Part shown: positions 28,613 through 41,425 of the stretch, piece after piece
Layout: each line of letters opens with the position of its first letter
Numbering within the stretch: position 1 is the stretch's first letter
Assembly (NCBI RefSeq): GCF_010389155.1
Contig: NC_057769.1
Span: forward strand, 28,706,735 to 28,770,734
Direction: 5' to 3'
Source: Erigeron canadensis
Taxonomy: Eukaryota > Streptophyta > Magnoliopsida > Asterales > Asteraceae
DNA: 64,000 nucleotides
Position numbers and translations under genes: made by a program
Notes under the pieces: generated by a model
Database searches by the model: none
What the model saw: the letters and a program-made list of their open reading frames with translations, nothing else
Told to the model about the DNA's origin: nothing

Positions 28613-28869
28613 CTCCCTCCGTCCCACTAGAAGTGTCATATTTTGAATTTTCAAAGTCTAACATTTGTAACTTTGACCACAAATAGTTTTATTTGTGTTG
28701 GATAATATTTGATAAAAGTTATATGAATTGATTGTGTTCTAGACTTGTTTTTTAATAGTATAACTTTTATCAACTTTTATATAACACAACAAAATATAAT
28801 TCTGGTCAAAGTTTAAAAATAAAGACTTTGAATATTCAAAGTAGGACACTTCTAGTGGGACGGATGGAG
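28613..28869. mobile_element. Stowaway MITE (257 bp), TSD TA
   Basis: The ends CTCCCTCCGTCCCACTAG and CTAGTGGGACGGATGGAG form the classical Stowaway terminal repeat, extended by AAGTGTC/GACACTT. TA flanks both sides. The interior contains inverted AAAGTTTAAA and AACTTTTATCAA motifs. Confidence 0.92.
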
Positions 28870-28889
28870 TATATTATAATATATATATA

Positions 28890-29070
28890 CCAGCATGTTA
28901 CTCACACAATGCATCAGTGGTTGTGGTGGCGCCTCTGTGGTGGTGGGAAAACTGTTGGTGATGGAGGCGACGTTAAGTGATGTAAATAATTGATGTAAAA
29001 GTAATTGATTTAAATGGTTAATAGGTAAAAATATTTTAAAACACTTCCAGAAATAAAATGCGGGATCATA
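28890..29070 (-). mobile_element. Helitron 3'-end relic (minus)
   Basis: The minus strand ends ...CATTGTGTGAGTAACATGCTGG before T, which fits the CTRR-T rule and resembles the other 3' ends in the window (CATTGCGTGAGCATAAG). A GGTGGTGG-rich zone and the phrase TTGATGTAAAAGTAATTGAT are also shared. The 5' end is not identified. Confidence 0.4.
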
Positions 29071-29972
29071 TGTCTATATTTTGACACAACTTGTTGTATT
29101 AATTACAATTTAACAATATCGCCTTTAATATTGATCAGTTTTTGTTAATCCGACTAGGATTTTGTAGTGTAACACTGCAAAAGACTATAGGTATGTTTCA
29201 CATAAAAGCTTTAAGTTTAGGCTGCGGTAGGAACTTGAAGCTGGAACTTGTTTATAGTGTTAGGAGTTAGGGTTTCTATTTCAATCTTTCTTACACAAAC
29301 TTTTATTTTAAAGATCTTTCAGGCTTTTAGGAGTTTTTAAGACTAAAACTTTTGATCTTAAATACATATTCAAACATGACTATCACTTTAAAATGAACTT
29401 CCTTTTAAAAATTCAGAGCTTTTAAGCTTCTGAAGCTTTCAAAAATTCTCTGCAAACAGACACTATGTCAAAAAAGGTACATTGTACACTTCAGTGACCC
29501 GCAATTAAATAAAGCAAACATTAATAATTCCATTTTAAGACGGGTCAAGTTAACGTTTAAATTAATTAGATAATTAATAGATAAGTTTTCTCAGTCCATA
29601 AATATGTAGCACCCAACCGTTCGAGGAGTTGGCCTGATATGTATCGACACTCTGCCTCGAAAAATAACCAGTATTTCCATATTTTATCGATTTTGATAAT
29701 GTAGTCCTTTAAACAAACGAACTTAAATCCTTTAAACAAACGAACTTAAATAGGTTCTTTTTAACACAAAAATATAAATATATATGTAGGAATTTGCCGT
29801 TTACTTAATAATTATTATCATCCCAAGTCCCAACTGCCAACGAACATTGTACGTCTGTAGTCAAAACAATGATAAGTAGCGTGACATACTCTAGACAAAA
29901 TGGTATAGTTAGATAATAATTGGACAGTTAATAGTTGATAGCTCTTTGCTATAATTACAATCCATACCCCCT

Positions 29973-29978
29973 TATATA
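29973..29978 (+). promoter_or_regulatory. Likely TATA box of the CER26-like gene
   Basis: TATATA in the context CCCCCTTATATATCACATG lies 60 bp upstream of the ATG at 30038, a normal distance for a short plant leader. The A-rich leader AAAGAAAAAGAAAACAAAC follows. Confidence 0.55.
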
Positions 29979-30037
29979 TCACATGAACTATAAACTTTAA
30001 AAAGTACATTTTCAAAAGAAAAAGAAAACAAACAAAG

Positions 30038-33000
30038 ATGCACAATGAACAAAACTCCATCTACGACGTCAAAATCTCGACAGTCTCGGCGGGGTTCATA
30101 TCGGGGAACGACGTGGCTCAAGAGCTAACCGAAATGGACCTAGCCATGAAACTTCACTACCTTCGGTTTGTCTACTACTTCAAAAAACCGGCATTTGATG
30201 GTTTTACCATCTTTACAATTAAAGAAACTATGTTCAATTGGTTAAACCATGCCTACATCCCATGTGGGCGGATAAGAAAGGCTGACTCAGGTCGGCCTTT
30301 CATCAAATGCAATGACAGTGGGGTGCGAATCATCGAGGCTAAGTGTCATTTGAGCCTTGACGAATGGCTTCAATCTAGAGATGATTCTAGACACAAATTT
30401 CTTGTTTCTAACCAAGTTCTTGGCCCTGATTTAGCTTTCTCTCCACTTGTTTTGATACAGGTTTGCTTGCTAACATAATCTTTCTTTTTAGTAATTTTTA
30501 TCATCTACTTTACTTTCTATATTGTGTTTTATAGTAATAATAAGTTTATAAGTAACTTGTTTGATAATAATATAAGTGTAACTGACAGCAATAAGATTAC
30601 CTTGTGTATAGCTAATTCCCTTTTGGGTATAATGAGATTCCTTGTCTTTCCACTTAGTAAAAGGTCTTGGATATTATATACTCCGTATAATACAATTACT
30701 TTGATACAATAATATAGATTAATCTTGTTGAGGCAAATCCATAATGTTATATTGTTATGTATCCTTTTTTTTTATGTGTAAATCACTCGAGTTCGACTCA
30801 CTGAAAGCTCGAATCGAATCGAGCCGAGCTTAAACGAGTTCGAGCAATATAGAATCTGTGTAAAAATAATAATGAGATAAAAAAAAAAAAGTTAGAATGA
30901 ATTACAAATAAATTTGCTTTCTAAACCAACCGAGCTCAAACTTTGCTCATACGACTCTAATAGAGGAGAGCTCGATCTCTCTAAAGATAAACGATCTCGA
31001 GCTTGAGTTTAGACGAGTTTGAGTTCGGCTCGACTTGTTTACATCGATAGTTTTACAAACAAATCTTACTTTTTTGAACTATTTTTTTTTTTTGAAAACA
31101 GAAGAAAATTTTCTAAAATTAGATGGTACATATCTAGTTGGATTAATATGTACTAGTAATAAGCTTCTCCTCACACATATGCTAGTAGTGTTTTTTTTTT
31201 TTCCCTTTATTATTGTTTTTGATAATAAGTTACTCTGATGATACGTTATAACAACACATACAATGTTAAGTACATATAATGTGACTGTATTTGTGACATA
31301 TATTAATTAAAAGTATTATATAGATAGCTAAATGGTTTTAATAAAAGAAAAGTTATTAATTGAAACAATACTCTTCTCCTACAATCCACACCACACTCCA
31401 ACTATCAGCTAAAACCGCCTATCCCAGTTGTCGACAAATTTAAAGAAGATAAACCGTATTTATAACAATAACATGGCCTGTTTTGTTTTTTAAGCATTAA
31501 GTGTATAAAATGAATGGATAGATAAACATTCTATGTATTGATTTTAATTTTTTCTAATGATATTGTCTTTATTGATTAAGTCAATATAAACATGTGAATC
31601 AATGCAAGGGAATGCAACATGTACTCAAATGCATAAAAAGTACTTCAAATAACAAAAAAAACTTGAAATCAAGTTATGTATCTACTTTGTAGACCATGAA
31701 TAATACGGATATTTATTCAATAACATATATGCACTTATTTTAAATGTATATAATGGAACAAGTGGTACACTTGTACATGTGAATTATTATCCGATAATAT
31801 TTAAGAGGACAAGTAATTCACGATTGAGGCAGCTCACTTTAATGAAAAGGGACGGGTTTAGCACGAGACGTACTCTCATAAAAACATACGACATCCGCCT
31901 CATTTTACATCTCATAATTTGACATTTTAAACTTTTTCTTTTTTTAATCATAAATATTTTTATTTATATTATATAAAAATGTGAATGAGGTTTTAAATGA
32001 ATTTTTCATAGATATAACTTTTGTTAAGTATTATATAACACAAAGAAAAATATTTACGATTAAAATTAATAAAAAGACTCAAGAAGTCAAAATTGGACAT
32101 TTAAAAGAGACGGAGGGAATAACTTTTATTTTTTTTACCCATTTATATTTATTCAGGCTCACAAATTGAATCGATTTCTTTCTTTTTTTGAGTGATAGCC
32201 AGTTAGCCACTCATCTTCTAATCAGTTATCACTTCTCACTCATATATGTCCCAAGTCATCCCATTGATGGTGCATGTTTTCCTAAATCTAAACACTACTG
32301 TTTAAACCCCTGGTACCCAATAAAATTTCGGAAATCTGCCACATACCCAATATAATTACTATTACTATAGAAGGTAACGCAAAAAGAACATAAATACAAA
32401 CTCGGATGACCTATAAAAAAATTACTCTACTTTTTTTTTAAAGGAAATAACAATAACTAAAACGTGTTTTATAAAAACTTAATTCACATGACCCGACCCA
32501 CCTATATAATTACTATAGAATTTAGTTTAAGTTATTATTTTTTAACAATGTGTTTTCCATTTTCCTTTTACAGTTAACCGAATTTAAATGTGGAGGAACA
32601 TCGGTTGGTTTGAGTTGGTCCCATTTGCTTGGGGATACTATTTCAGCTGTCTCCTTCATAAAACTATGGGCTCAAGTCATTGCAGGTCATCAACCGGCCC
32701 AAATACTCATTATGGCCCCAAAACAATCCAAAGACCATGATTTCCAAAACACAAACCTGAACCCAGACACAGATCCACTTTCAGTCAAACGGGTTGGCCC
32801 GGTTGGAGACCTTTGGTCGAATCCAAACAACTCTAAAATGGAAACATTTTCGTTCTATATATCTAAGCCTGAATTGACTCGGTTGCAAGAGAAAATGTAT
32901 GAAGAGAAAGTTGATCAAGAACTACCCGTGTTCGAGGGTATCTGTGCTGTAATTTGGAAAAGTCTAGCAAAAGTAAGAGATGAATCGGGACTCAAGGTTG

Positions 33001-33440
33001 TAACAGTATGCAAAAGTGACGTGACAAATCGAAGTAAAGGAATTATCACAAATAAAAGCCAAACCATTGGTGTAGTGAAAACAGACATGTCTGTAGAAAA
33101 ATGTAGCCCCTTGAAGCTAGGGTTACTCATTAAGGATCAAGCAGACGATGAACGCGAAAAGATTGAGGAAACGATGAGGAATCTTGATGATTTTCTGATT
33201 TACGGAGCCAACTTGACTTTTGTGGATATGAGTGATGCCACATTTTATGAGATGGAAGTGAGGGGACAAACGCCCGTTTATGTAAACTGTTTCATTGATA
33301 GCATTGGCGATCAAGGTGTCGTGTTGGTTCTGCCAACGCCAAAAGGTGACTCGGATGAAAGGACAGTAAGCATAACTGTGCCTGAAAATGAGATGGCCAA
33401 GCTTAAAACGGTGCTTAAAGAAGACTGGTGTATTGAATAA
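30038..33440 (+). CDS. CER26: CER2/CER26-type BAHD-family protein (wax VLCFA elongation), 429 aa
   Basis: Two exons, 30038-30460 and 32574-33440, separated by a 2.1-kb intron with borders CAG|GTTTGC and TTTTACAG|TTAACC; phase 0. The N-terminal part has MDLAMKLHYLR and FNWLNHAYIPCGRIRKADSG, typical of the ECERIFERUM2 clade, not of general BAHD acyltransferases. The HXXXD motif is present (H158-LLG-D162). The second BAHD motif DFGWG is absent: the position reads VNCFIDSIGDQG. Known members work at the ER with the condensing enzyme CER6 to extend fatty acids beyond C28, and the family does not need acyltransferase catalysis. Length fits (CER2 is about 420). CER2, CER26 and CER26-LIKE cannot be separated by eye; the symbol rests partly on gene neighbourhood. 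Confidence 0.88.
30774..31044. repeat. CGAGC-rich inverted-repeat element in the CER26-like intron
   Basis: The left half contains CGAATCGAATCGAGCCGAGC; the right half is the complement-like CGAGTTTGAGTTCGGCTCGAC ending TGTTTAC. This layout is typical of degenerate hAT-like elements with CGAGC/GCTCG subterminal repeats. Ends and duplication are unclear. Confidence 0.45.
31885..32122. mobile_element. Decayed Stowaway-like element in the CER26-like intron
   Basis: The right end AGAGACGGAGGGAATA is a recognisable Stowaway terminus. The left end CCGCCTCATTTTACATC is a diverged complement of it, and the interior has the AATTTGACATTTTAAAC / GTCAAAATTGGACATTT inverted pair. No intact TA duplication pair was confirmed. 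Confidence 0.45.
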
Positions 33441-34951
33441 ATACATCTATGGTTTGATAGCACTTGCCGAGTAGGCTGTTAGTAACTTGTAAGTTTGTGT
33501 TTTGCTTGGAATAATGTATGTATAATAGCCTAATAGTTTGTGTGATAGGTTATGTTGAGTGCATCAAAGAAATGTAACGAATGTCTTGTGGATGTAATGT
33601 AATTCCTTTATTCTGTTCAAAAGCTTTACCAAAATTCCAACATGTTGATTTTTTTATAATTAAGCCGTCAACTTTGGTTTTGGTCTTTAATAATGTTTCA
33701 CCGTATCCTTTAGGAAAAATAGTTTCTTATTTTGTTATTTATACCTCCAAAATCACGGAAGAAACAATCGAACGTTGCACACGTCATGAAACTGGGACAT
33801 ATTTCTAAACGTATGTCGTATGTCAACAATTTCAGACAAGTAACTAAATCATGTGAGTATTAAGTGAAAGTATTTTACCGACATTATAACCTTTACGGGA
33901 TGGGATGATAAGGATCCAATGTGGTTCCGGGCCAGGATGCCCTCCTTTTATTTTTATTTGTTTTACAAGTAAAACGCATGCTACAACATAATTCAAGTTC
34001 AAGAGAGACACTGGTCACTGGCTTACAAATAATATGTGTAACCAACAAGATCACTTTTTTTTTTCTTTTAATATATGTTTTACCTTTTTCGCTACATTTC
34101 GGTTCTATTTTGTTAGTTATACCATCTCATATGTTACAATTAGAATGTAATGTATTTGTACGTGTAATATTTTCTTTTCAAATATTTCCGTCTTTCAACA
34201 TGCCTCGAGACACCATACGTATGAAGGATGATATACACATTATCAAATTTTATCTTCAAACCGGTAACTAATGTTATACACGTCGTATGTACAGCAATAT
34301 ACAAAACATCAATTGGTAACAATTCTAGTATCATAAATTCCTTCAATTAACACAAATATATCCAATTTCACTAAATGGTTGACTTTTATACATACACAAA
34401 TCACAACCTGTTACTAACGGTTGACTCTGGTAATGGGGAAACCATGACAGTCCAATCAAAAGGGGTCATATAGATATAAGCAATCAGTGTCAAAATGGAT
34501 TTCAGCAACCTCTATTTTCTTTCATATCCCCATATTACCCCTACCTATCTTACATTTCATGTAAATAGTTCTATATTACAAAATCAAAAATTGTGGTGAC
34601 TTGTAACACACCACAAAACCAAATTCCTTTTACACTCATGTTAGCAGCAAAGAGCATCTCAGCATTGAGCAAATATCAATAAACATTGCAGAAGCCACCA
34701 ATGCGTCTTCCTCGGACCATTTTTACTTGAACCCCTCAAGAAAATATTCCATTTTCATGAAATAAAATTGCTATCTCTCACTCGGGTGCATATAATTTCT
34801 TCAAATCCGATCAACTCCGACTCGTAATATCATCAAGAGACCACAAAATCATGTGGCAGCCTCGTGAACATTAGGAAAAATGTGACTAGAAAGCCGCTAA
34901 ACCATCTCAAGAGCTCGATCCCAAATCATAATTGTGCTCATCAAAAATCAA
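33441..34951. other. Convergent 3' flanks of the CER26-like and lysine-rich genes
   Basis: The two genes converge here. The first 200 bp and last 400 bp are probable 3'UTRs. The short ORFs at 33581-34271 are AT-rich and show no family signal. No repeat with clear ends was recognised. Confidence 0.5.
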
Positions 34952-37900
34952 TTAGTAGGGAATAACATACGGCAAAGCACAAACATCAACAGATTCTATG
35001 TGCTTAGCTTCGGACCATACCTGGACCTGGAGCTCTTCTGTTGTCGGTTTCTCGGAAACGGGTCGGCCGGTTTTGCTGTTATAGAGCCATTCTTGGTCAT
35101 CAAAAGCACACCACGGATCTAATTTCGGGACCGAGAGTACTTGGTTCAAGTACTTAGTATCAGGGTGAGGTGGTTTCTTTTGGGGAATAGGCATTGGAGG
35201 TGGTACTGCAAGATTGTTAACTACAGAGGGTGGTGGTTTAGATTGGAAAATGGGTTGTTTAGCGGTTGTAGTTGGTGGTGGTGGTGATGAGAGGGGCGGT
35301 AATAGGTGATGGTTGGCAATAGGATTAGGAATTGAAGGCAGTGGTTTGGATGTGGGCAGCTGGGCCACAATGTAGTTGGATTGTGACTTTGTTGAACGGG
35401 AAGGAGAAGACTGGGCTGCGATGTGGTTGGGTTGTGACTTTGTTGAACGGGCAGGAGAAGACTGGACTGCAATATGGTTGGGTTGTGACTTTGTTGAACG
35501 GGCAGGGGAAGACTGGGCTGCAATGTGGTTGGATTGTGACTTTGTTGAACGGGCAGGGGAAGACTGGGCTGCAATGTGGTTGGATTGTGACTTTGTTGAA
35601 CGGGCAGGGGAAGACTGGGCTGCAATGTGGTTGGATTGTGACTTTGTTGAATGGACAGGGGAAGACTGGGCTGCAATGTGGTAGGATTGTGACTTTGTTG
35701 AATGGGGGGAAGACTGGGCCGCAACGTGGTAAGGTTGTGGCTTTGTTGCACGGATAGGAGAAGACTGGACTACTATGTGATTGGGTTGTGTCTTTGTTGC
35801 ACGGGCAGGCGAAGACTGGAATGCTACATGATTTGTAATTACAGGTGGTGAATGTATTGGGGCGGGCTTAGATGTAATGTGATTAAAAGCAGAAACTGGT
35901 GGCTTTTTAGCAGAGACCGAACCGGGTTGTGAAGCTATCATGTCATTGACTCTTTGACCACCCAGTCCATCCTTACTACCGACATTAAAACTACTCAATG
36001 ATAATCCTTGAGATGCCCCTTGCTTATCTAACAACACACTTGAGCCCGGGTTTTGGAGAAAATCTAGCTTCCTTCCGTTTTCCGGGGGAATATTAGAGAT
36101 GGGTCGGGCCATCTTGTTTGGCCTGAGTACATTCTCTGTAACGTAATTTAACAATCAGGCACAAACTACCAGCATAAGAAGATTTGAATATCTTAGACCC
36201 TCATAAATTTATAATAACTAGTGTAACAAGGCTATAAAATGCAATCATAGAACACAAAGACTTCTCGCAATAACAACTTAACAAGTCAATCTTTACGTTC
36301 ATTATATACCAGTAATATCACATATCATACAAGGTTAAAAGAACCCATCAGCCATCACATTTCGGCTTTCCTAGAGAAAATAACCGTATTTAAACATCTG
36401 ATAAAATAAATATAACAGAACGTCAAAGTTACATATATGACCTGCATAGAATCTTTCATAAAGTTCAAAACTTGATGGAACATGCAGCATCTTAGTAGAT
36501 ATACATTGTAAATAAAACGGAAAATCATTTTCTATGGTATGAAAACATGGAAATTGCAAGGTTTACAATAGAATATAGTAGATCTTGATTAGAGGTGCCA
36601 ATTTTAACCGATTCACTTACAAACAGGTTGATTACGTTAATGCTATTTATAACACGCTAAAGTGTTAAAAAAACAAAAAGGTTAGCTACAAAAGTATGCC
36701 AGAGCCGCCCAAGGTGCAGCATACTAAATGGCTCAACTCCATAAAATAGATCATTAATGCAGTAATACATATTTTTGTAATCATGTTAGACACAGAGCTA
36801 TAACAAAGTGTTTTCAAGTCAACTCATACCAACAATCACCTGTTTCGACCAGAATATGTATCTGTCTGTTACCCAACCCACCCAACTCTCCCATTTAACC
36901 ATGTCTAGGTCTTAATAAAAAGGTTAAAAAAAAACAAGTGGGAAAGAAAACTCACCATGAAGAACACCATTTGTCTCCATGTCTTTCCTTTTCCTTAAGT
37001 TTCCTTCATTACTAGCACCTTGTAACCTATTGTCCAACAAATGTGTTGAAAGATTATTAGGACTAGCAACTGCTTCACTGTTCTTAAAATGTTTCTTCTT
37101 GTCCCTCTCGATTTTCTTCTGTTCGCTTTTTTCCTTCAGTTTCTCTTCCTTTTTCTCCTTTTCCATACTTTTCTCCTTCCCATGTTTATCACGATCTTTG
37201 TTCTTCCGCTTATCTCCTCGTTTATCATCATTTCCTTTTTCTTGCATTTTCTCTCTCTGCTCTACCCTTCGGTCAATCTTCTTGTCGAAAGGCGGTGGTG
37301 TTGCACCATTAATCCTATCCGGGACCACCACATTTCTGCCAAATCCCGCCACATCCATGACTGGCTGCCGGCTATCCATGACTGGTTGTCGCCCATCCAT
37401 CTTTTCAATATCAGTCCTGTTAAAGCTATTTTTTCTACCATCAACAACAGATTGGTGGCTACCCATTCCGCTTTCCTCATCCCGAATCCTCCTCCTCAAT
37501 TCTTGCACAAGTTTGGAATTCTCAACATCCTCAACCTTGAACCTGTTCCTGACCAGGTCTCCATTTTGGTCAGGATATGGTATAGACAATCTTTTGACAT
37601 CGGTAGAATTGCTTTTTTCTTTGATTTGTTCACCGTTATGATGAACCTTTTCTCCATTATACCCCTCAAATTGTCCATAACTTTTATTATCCGGAGTATT
37701 GGTTCTACTCTTCTCCTTATCTTTCTTCTTGTCCCGGTGTTTATCTTTTTTGTCTTTATGTCTTCCTTCGCTTCGATCTTTTTCTCGTTCTTTTTTGTCT
37801 TTTTTATCTTTTTCTTTCTTATCCTTCTTATGCTTCTTCTCTTTGCGTTTTTCCTGGAATATGTGAAGTAACGACATAATTGTATATTTGTATGTTGAGA

Positions 37901-40353
37901 CACTAGACCAAAATCAATGAATTATGCACCTCAGATGAGCATGGGACTGTGTGTTAAATTACTTGTTTCCATATCAAAAATATAAGAAGTTGAGCAAACA
38001 AATGTGGAGTTGAGATCCCAAATTGAATTTCAGATAGATGGCAGAATACATACGTCCAGCAAATTCAATTTTCCACAGACTGACCTAAACGCCCAAAGTA
38101 GAAGCAACCAAAAGACAAAAATGATATCCATTAACTGGGTTAAGTTTGTCTGCATGTGTTCTGGTAAAGAAAACTTCGTCGTATTATTCTAATAGCTTAA
38201 AGCTATTTCAACACTATAGCACTCTGCTAAAGTTCATGCCATCATTTTCTAGAAACAGCGTTAAATTTAACCATAGTCTATACACCTATTTTTGCATGGG
38301 TAACATTAGCCTAATATCAACTTAAAAAATATTTCCAACATTTCACAGTTCTTATTTTCTTAAAAAATTTTAATACATCTATTACACCTCTAATGTTGCA
38401 ATTTCAAGTAAAATACGAGTAAAAAGGAGTATGAAAGAAAAAAAGAGGAAAGAAGAAAGGAGAGTTATGAGTGTTTCAAGATGCAACAAAAGAAAGGAGA
38501 AAATTTATTTAAAAAAATTTGGGAGAAAAAATTAAACAAGCCTTAGAACCCTTAAAAGTCACTCTACTTCCTTTCATAAAAAAAAAATAAAATAAAATAA
38601 AATAAAAACTTAAAAAGACAGCATCTTTCTAATTTTATAAACTTCCTTCCCACCTCTCCTAAAAGAAACTCATGAACACAGCACAGGTGTAGTTTATTAT
38701 ACAAATTTAGAGTGCAAAAGGACAATTATATTGATCAACAATACGCTATTGAGTATGATCTAATATAAAAAACAGTCACAGCTTAACTTTTTACTTCATC
38801 AAATAAAGATCATGGTCCGTTATGCTACGAAGGAAAATGAAAAATCAACAATTTGCTTTTTGCTATAAATATCCTTATCTAGTTGGTTGAACCGTAGCAT
38901 GCAACAATATATCTCAAATAGAAGAGGCATAAGTAATAAGATCACATACGAGAATGCATTAACTGAACATGGAAAAGCTGAAATATAAAACAATTTTGAA
39001 AGGGACAGGACAATCTACGCTACTCAACTGACACTTGAATCCTGTGATTTTTGAGACTAGATACTATATCCCTCTTTAGCACGTTAAAAAACAACATTAG
39101 ATGACTTGCACCACTACATCGAGTCTCACTTTTACTGCAATATCCACTGTACTTGCAGTACTTTACATTACAAAATCATTACTTTCCCTACATTATTAAG
39201 CTTAATGGTTAATACCCTACTTGGAAATCCAATAGGTTTGAACGTTGAGTAGATTATTCTATACTTCTATGTGAGTGTCTAATAAAGGGAGGCAAAGCAA
39301 CAAAACAATCTAATCAAACATAATTTGAACTCTTAAAGAAACTCTATGCAAGAGGATAAGCATGAAGAAAAGTTTTCTGTAATAATGGATATAGAGGGTA
39401 AAAAGAAATCAACTTTTCATTTTTACAGATACTTCATCATTTATTCACATAAGTTCCATCATTAAAGTCAAAATTCAGTTTCCCTTGAGGGCAATCACAT
39501 CGAAAATCATAAGTTCAATACAACGAAGCATTGACTATTAGATCTTCTAGACATTCCGCTTTAAAGTGCCATGAAATGATATGTCAAACATTCAGTTTTA
39601 TATCGACCATAATCCAAAATCTCATGTACACAGGTTGAAGGCAAGGCAAGCCTTGGGTTTGTCATTATCTCGTAAAGTAAAGTCACACTCTCTATTCACA
39701 AGTCCATATTCGTCTTTATATCAATGATTATTTCATGATATCATATACACAAGTAAAACACAAGGCAAGCTTCGGGATTAGCTACTAAAGTGAAGTCACA
39801 TTTTCCATATGGGAACACCAAAGCAACACGAGTGAAACTACATTATAGAGTTACCTACATATATGTACTACATTATAGAGTTACCTACATCTATGTCGCC
39901 GCTTCTACAGGTTCAGGTTCAGGTTCAGTATCTGCATTTATTAATTACCAAACAAGCCAAAACAGCTTTTCCAGATTTTATAGGTCACATGTTCTACAAA
40001 TCTACAATCACCATTAATCATTTTATGAAGGCCAAAACGACATTATAAACACACACATACTAATAATGTAACATGTTTACATCCCCAATAACTTGGATTC
40101 TAGCATCTTTACGCACTTTATTTTCACCTAAAATTCATTATAGAACTGTTCACCCGTTACCAACTAATCAAAATCACCTGTCGATACATCTCTAGAAAGT
40201 AAAGCAACACAAACAAAAAGGCATCGAGTTCTTTTAACAATAACCAAGATTCCAAGATCATAGCATTCAAGTTACCTTCTTCAATAAGTCAATTTCGTCT
40301 GTTATGGGTTTCTTTTCATATCCCGGTGGTGGAAATGGAAAGCACCGAGACAT
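34952..40353 (-). CDS. Lysine-rich conserved plant protein of unknown function with 17-residue tandem repeats, 719 aa
   Basis: Three coding exons: 40276-40353 (MSRCFPFPPPGYEKKPITDE...), 36956-37853 and 34952-36135; phases agree. The N-terminal MSRCFPFPPPGYEKK signature marks a plant family often mislabelled in databases as DNA ligase-like or myb-like protein X; no ligase motif is present. Exon 2 is dominated by Lys/Asp/Glu repeats (KKDKKEKDKKDKK and similar), suggesting a nuclear, disordered protein. Exon 3 starts ENVLRPNKMARPISN, then carries about nine copies of a 17-residue unit (consensus AQSSPARSTKSQSNHIA, about 431-585). A Pro-rich linker and a conserved C-terminus (DPWCAFDDQEWLYNS...) follow. 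Function unknown; not an enzyme as far as can be seen. The repeat block is probably lineage-specific. Confidence 0.85.
35357..35823 (-). repeat. 51-bp in-frame tandem repeat inside the lysine-rich gene
   Basis: About nine units of 51 bp (one of 48 bp) encode SSPxRSTKSQxNHIAxQ. Because the unit is a multiple of three, frames without stops stay open through the whole array on both strands, producing three misleading ORFs. The central copies are almost identical, so the array has expanded or been homogenised recently. Copy number is likely polymorphic. Confidence 0.92.
39838..39897 (+). repeat. 30-bp tandem duplication in the first intron of the lysine-rich gene
   Basis: CTACATTATAGAGTTACCTA occurs twice with a 30-bp period, followed by a GGTTCA triplicate (39909-39926). 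Confidence 0.8.
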
Positions 40354-40550
40354 TGCACAAAGTCCGCAGACAATAACTACCAAATATATCAGCAAACAAA
40401 AGCTTTTCTACTACTCTCAAAAACCATAACCGTCCCAACGTGGAAAAGAGGAACCCGCAGCTATTTTCCTGTCCATTAACCATGTCCTTGCACTCATTTC
40501 CAGTACTCAATGTTCCTCATCCATCAATAAAACCAACCCGCAGTTTCAAA

Positions 40551-41050
40551 CTGCAAAACCAAGCTTAAGTTTACCTTCAAAGGCACAAAAATGCAGAATT
40601 TTTTTTATATATTTTTTAAATTAACTAAATTTGCTAAAAAAATCTCCAAAATAAAACCTTATAAATCCAGCTGTGATGTGATCACCTCCCAAAAAGTTAA
40701 TCAAAAAACAAAGATCAAAGCTTTTTAGCAAAAATCATAAATAAATATATAGATAACTTAAGTTCAATATAGCATTTTAGTTAAAAAGTTTTTAAAAAAA
40801 TCCCCAAAAATCACAAATCTCGATCGAAACCCTAATTCTCAAATGTAATCGATCGGACCTAAAAAAAAACCTAAATCTCAATTCAATTCACTAACCAGCT
40901 CCAATTGAAACCCTAATTATATGTTTCACTGTGCGCCGCGTGTTTGTATATGTATATGTGTATACATACACACATGTGTATATATATATATAGGTTGATT
41001 AAAATTGGAATCGAAGAGAAATGAAGTGATGATCAATTATTAATTTTTAC
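40551..41050 (-). other. Probable 500-bp intron in the 5'UTR of the lysine-rich gene
   Basis: On the minus strand a donor CCCTAAG|GTAAAAATT ends the leader exon at 41051, and an acceptor GGTTTTGCAG|TTTG starts the next exon at 40550, about 200 bp before the ATG. The intron contains several AAACCCTAA-like and TA-rich stretches. Transcript data would settle it. Confidence 0.55.
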
Positions 41051-41099
41051 CTTAGGGAAGTGGAATTGATTGATTGATTAATAGATTGAAGTAGAAAGA

Positions 41100-41425
41100 A
41101 ATAGATATATAGATATAGATATATGTATATGTGTATATATATATAGATATAGATAGATAGATAGATACAGAAATCACACTTAGTTTTATTATAACTCTAT
41201 AATAATAATCTTGTCAAATTGAATACTCGTATATATTTTGTGTGAAAAGTGGTGTGTTTGTGTGAGTTTTTAGAGAGAGAGAATTTGATGAGAGAATTAA
41301 ACAGGCGAAAGAGGCAAAGATGAGGACAGAAACCTCACATTTATAGACAGAGAAAGAGAGAGAGATACAACTCAATCTCTCTCATCAAGGTTTTCTTAAA
41401 GAAAGAGAGAGAAAGAAAAAAGGGG
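41100..41425. repeat. Microsatellites (GATATA)n and (GA)n in the leader/promoter of the lysine-rich gene
   Basis: 41100-41166 is a compound AGATAT/TAGA repeat, and 41267-41420 contains several GAGAGA runs. On the transcribed strand the latter are CT-rich tracts, a common feature of plant core promoters and leaders. Confidence 0.75.
41338..41346 (-). promoter_or_regulatory. Likely TATA box of the lysine-rich gene
   Basis: The minus strand reads CTATAAATG within a CT-rich promoter, upstream of the leader exon that would end at 41051. This is by motif and position only. Confidence 0.5.

Noticed and set aside
30524..32169. Several 60-70-codon ORFs in the CER26-like intron
   Set aside because: AT-rich, no family signal, and located within an intron with well-defined splice borders.
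35221..35757. Three long overlapping ORFs of repetitive protein on both strands
   Set aside because: Shadows of the 51-bp tandem repeat; only the minus frame continues into the conserved exon with correct splice sites.
37089..37871. 260-codon plus-strand ORF rich in Leu/Phe, looking like a membrane protein
   Set aside because: It is the complement of the Lys/Glu-rich exon of the lysine-rich gene; AAG/AAA codons read backwards give CTT/TTT.
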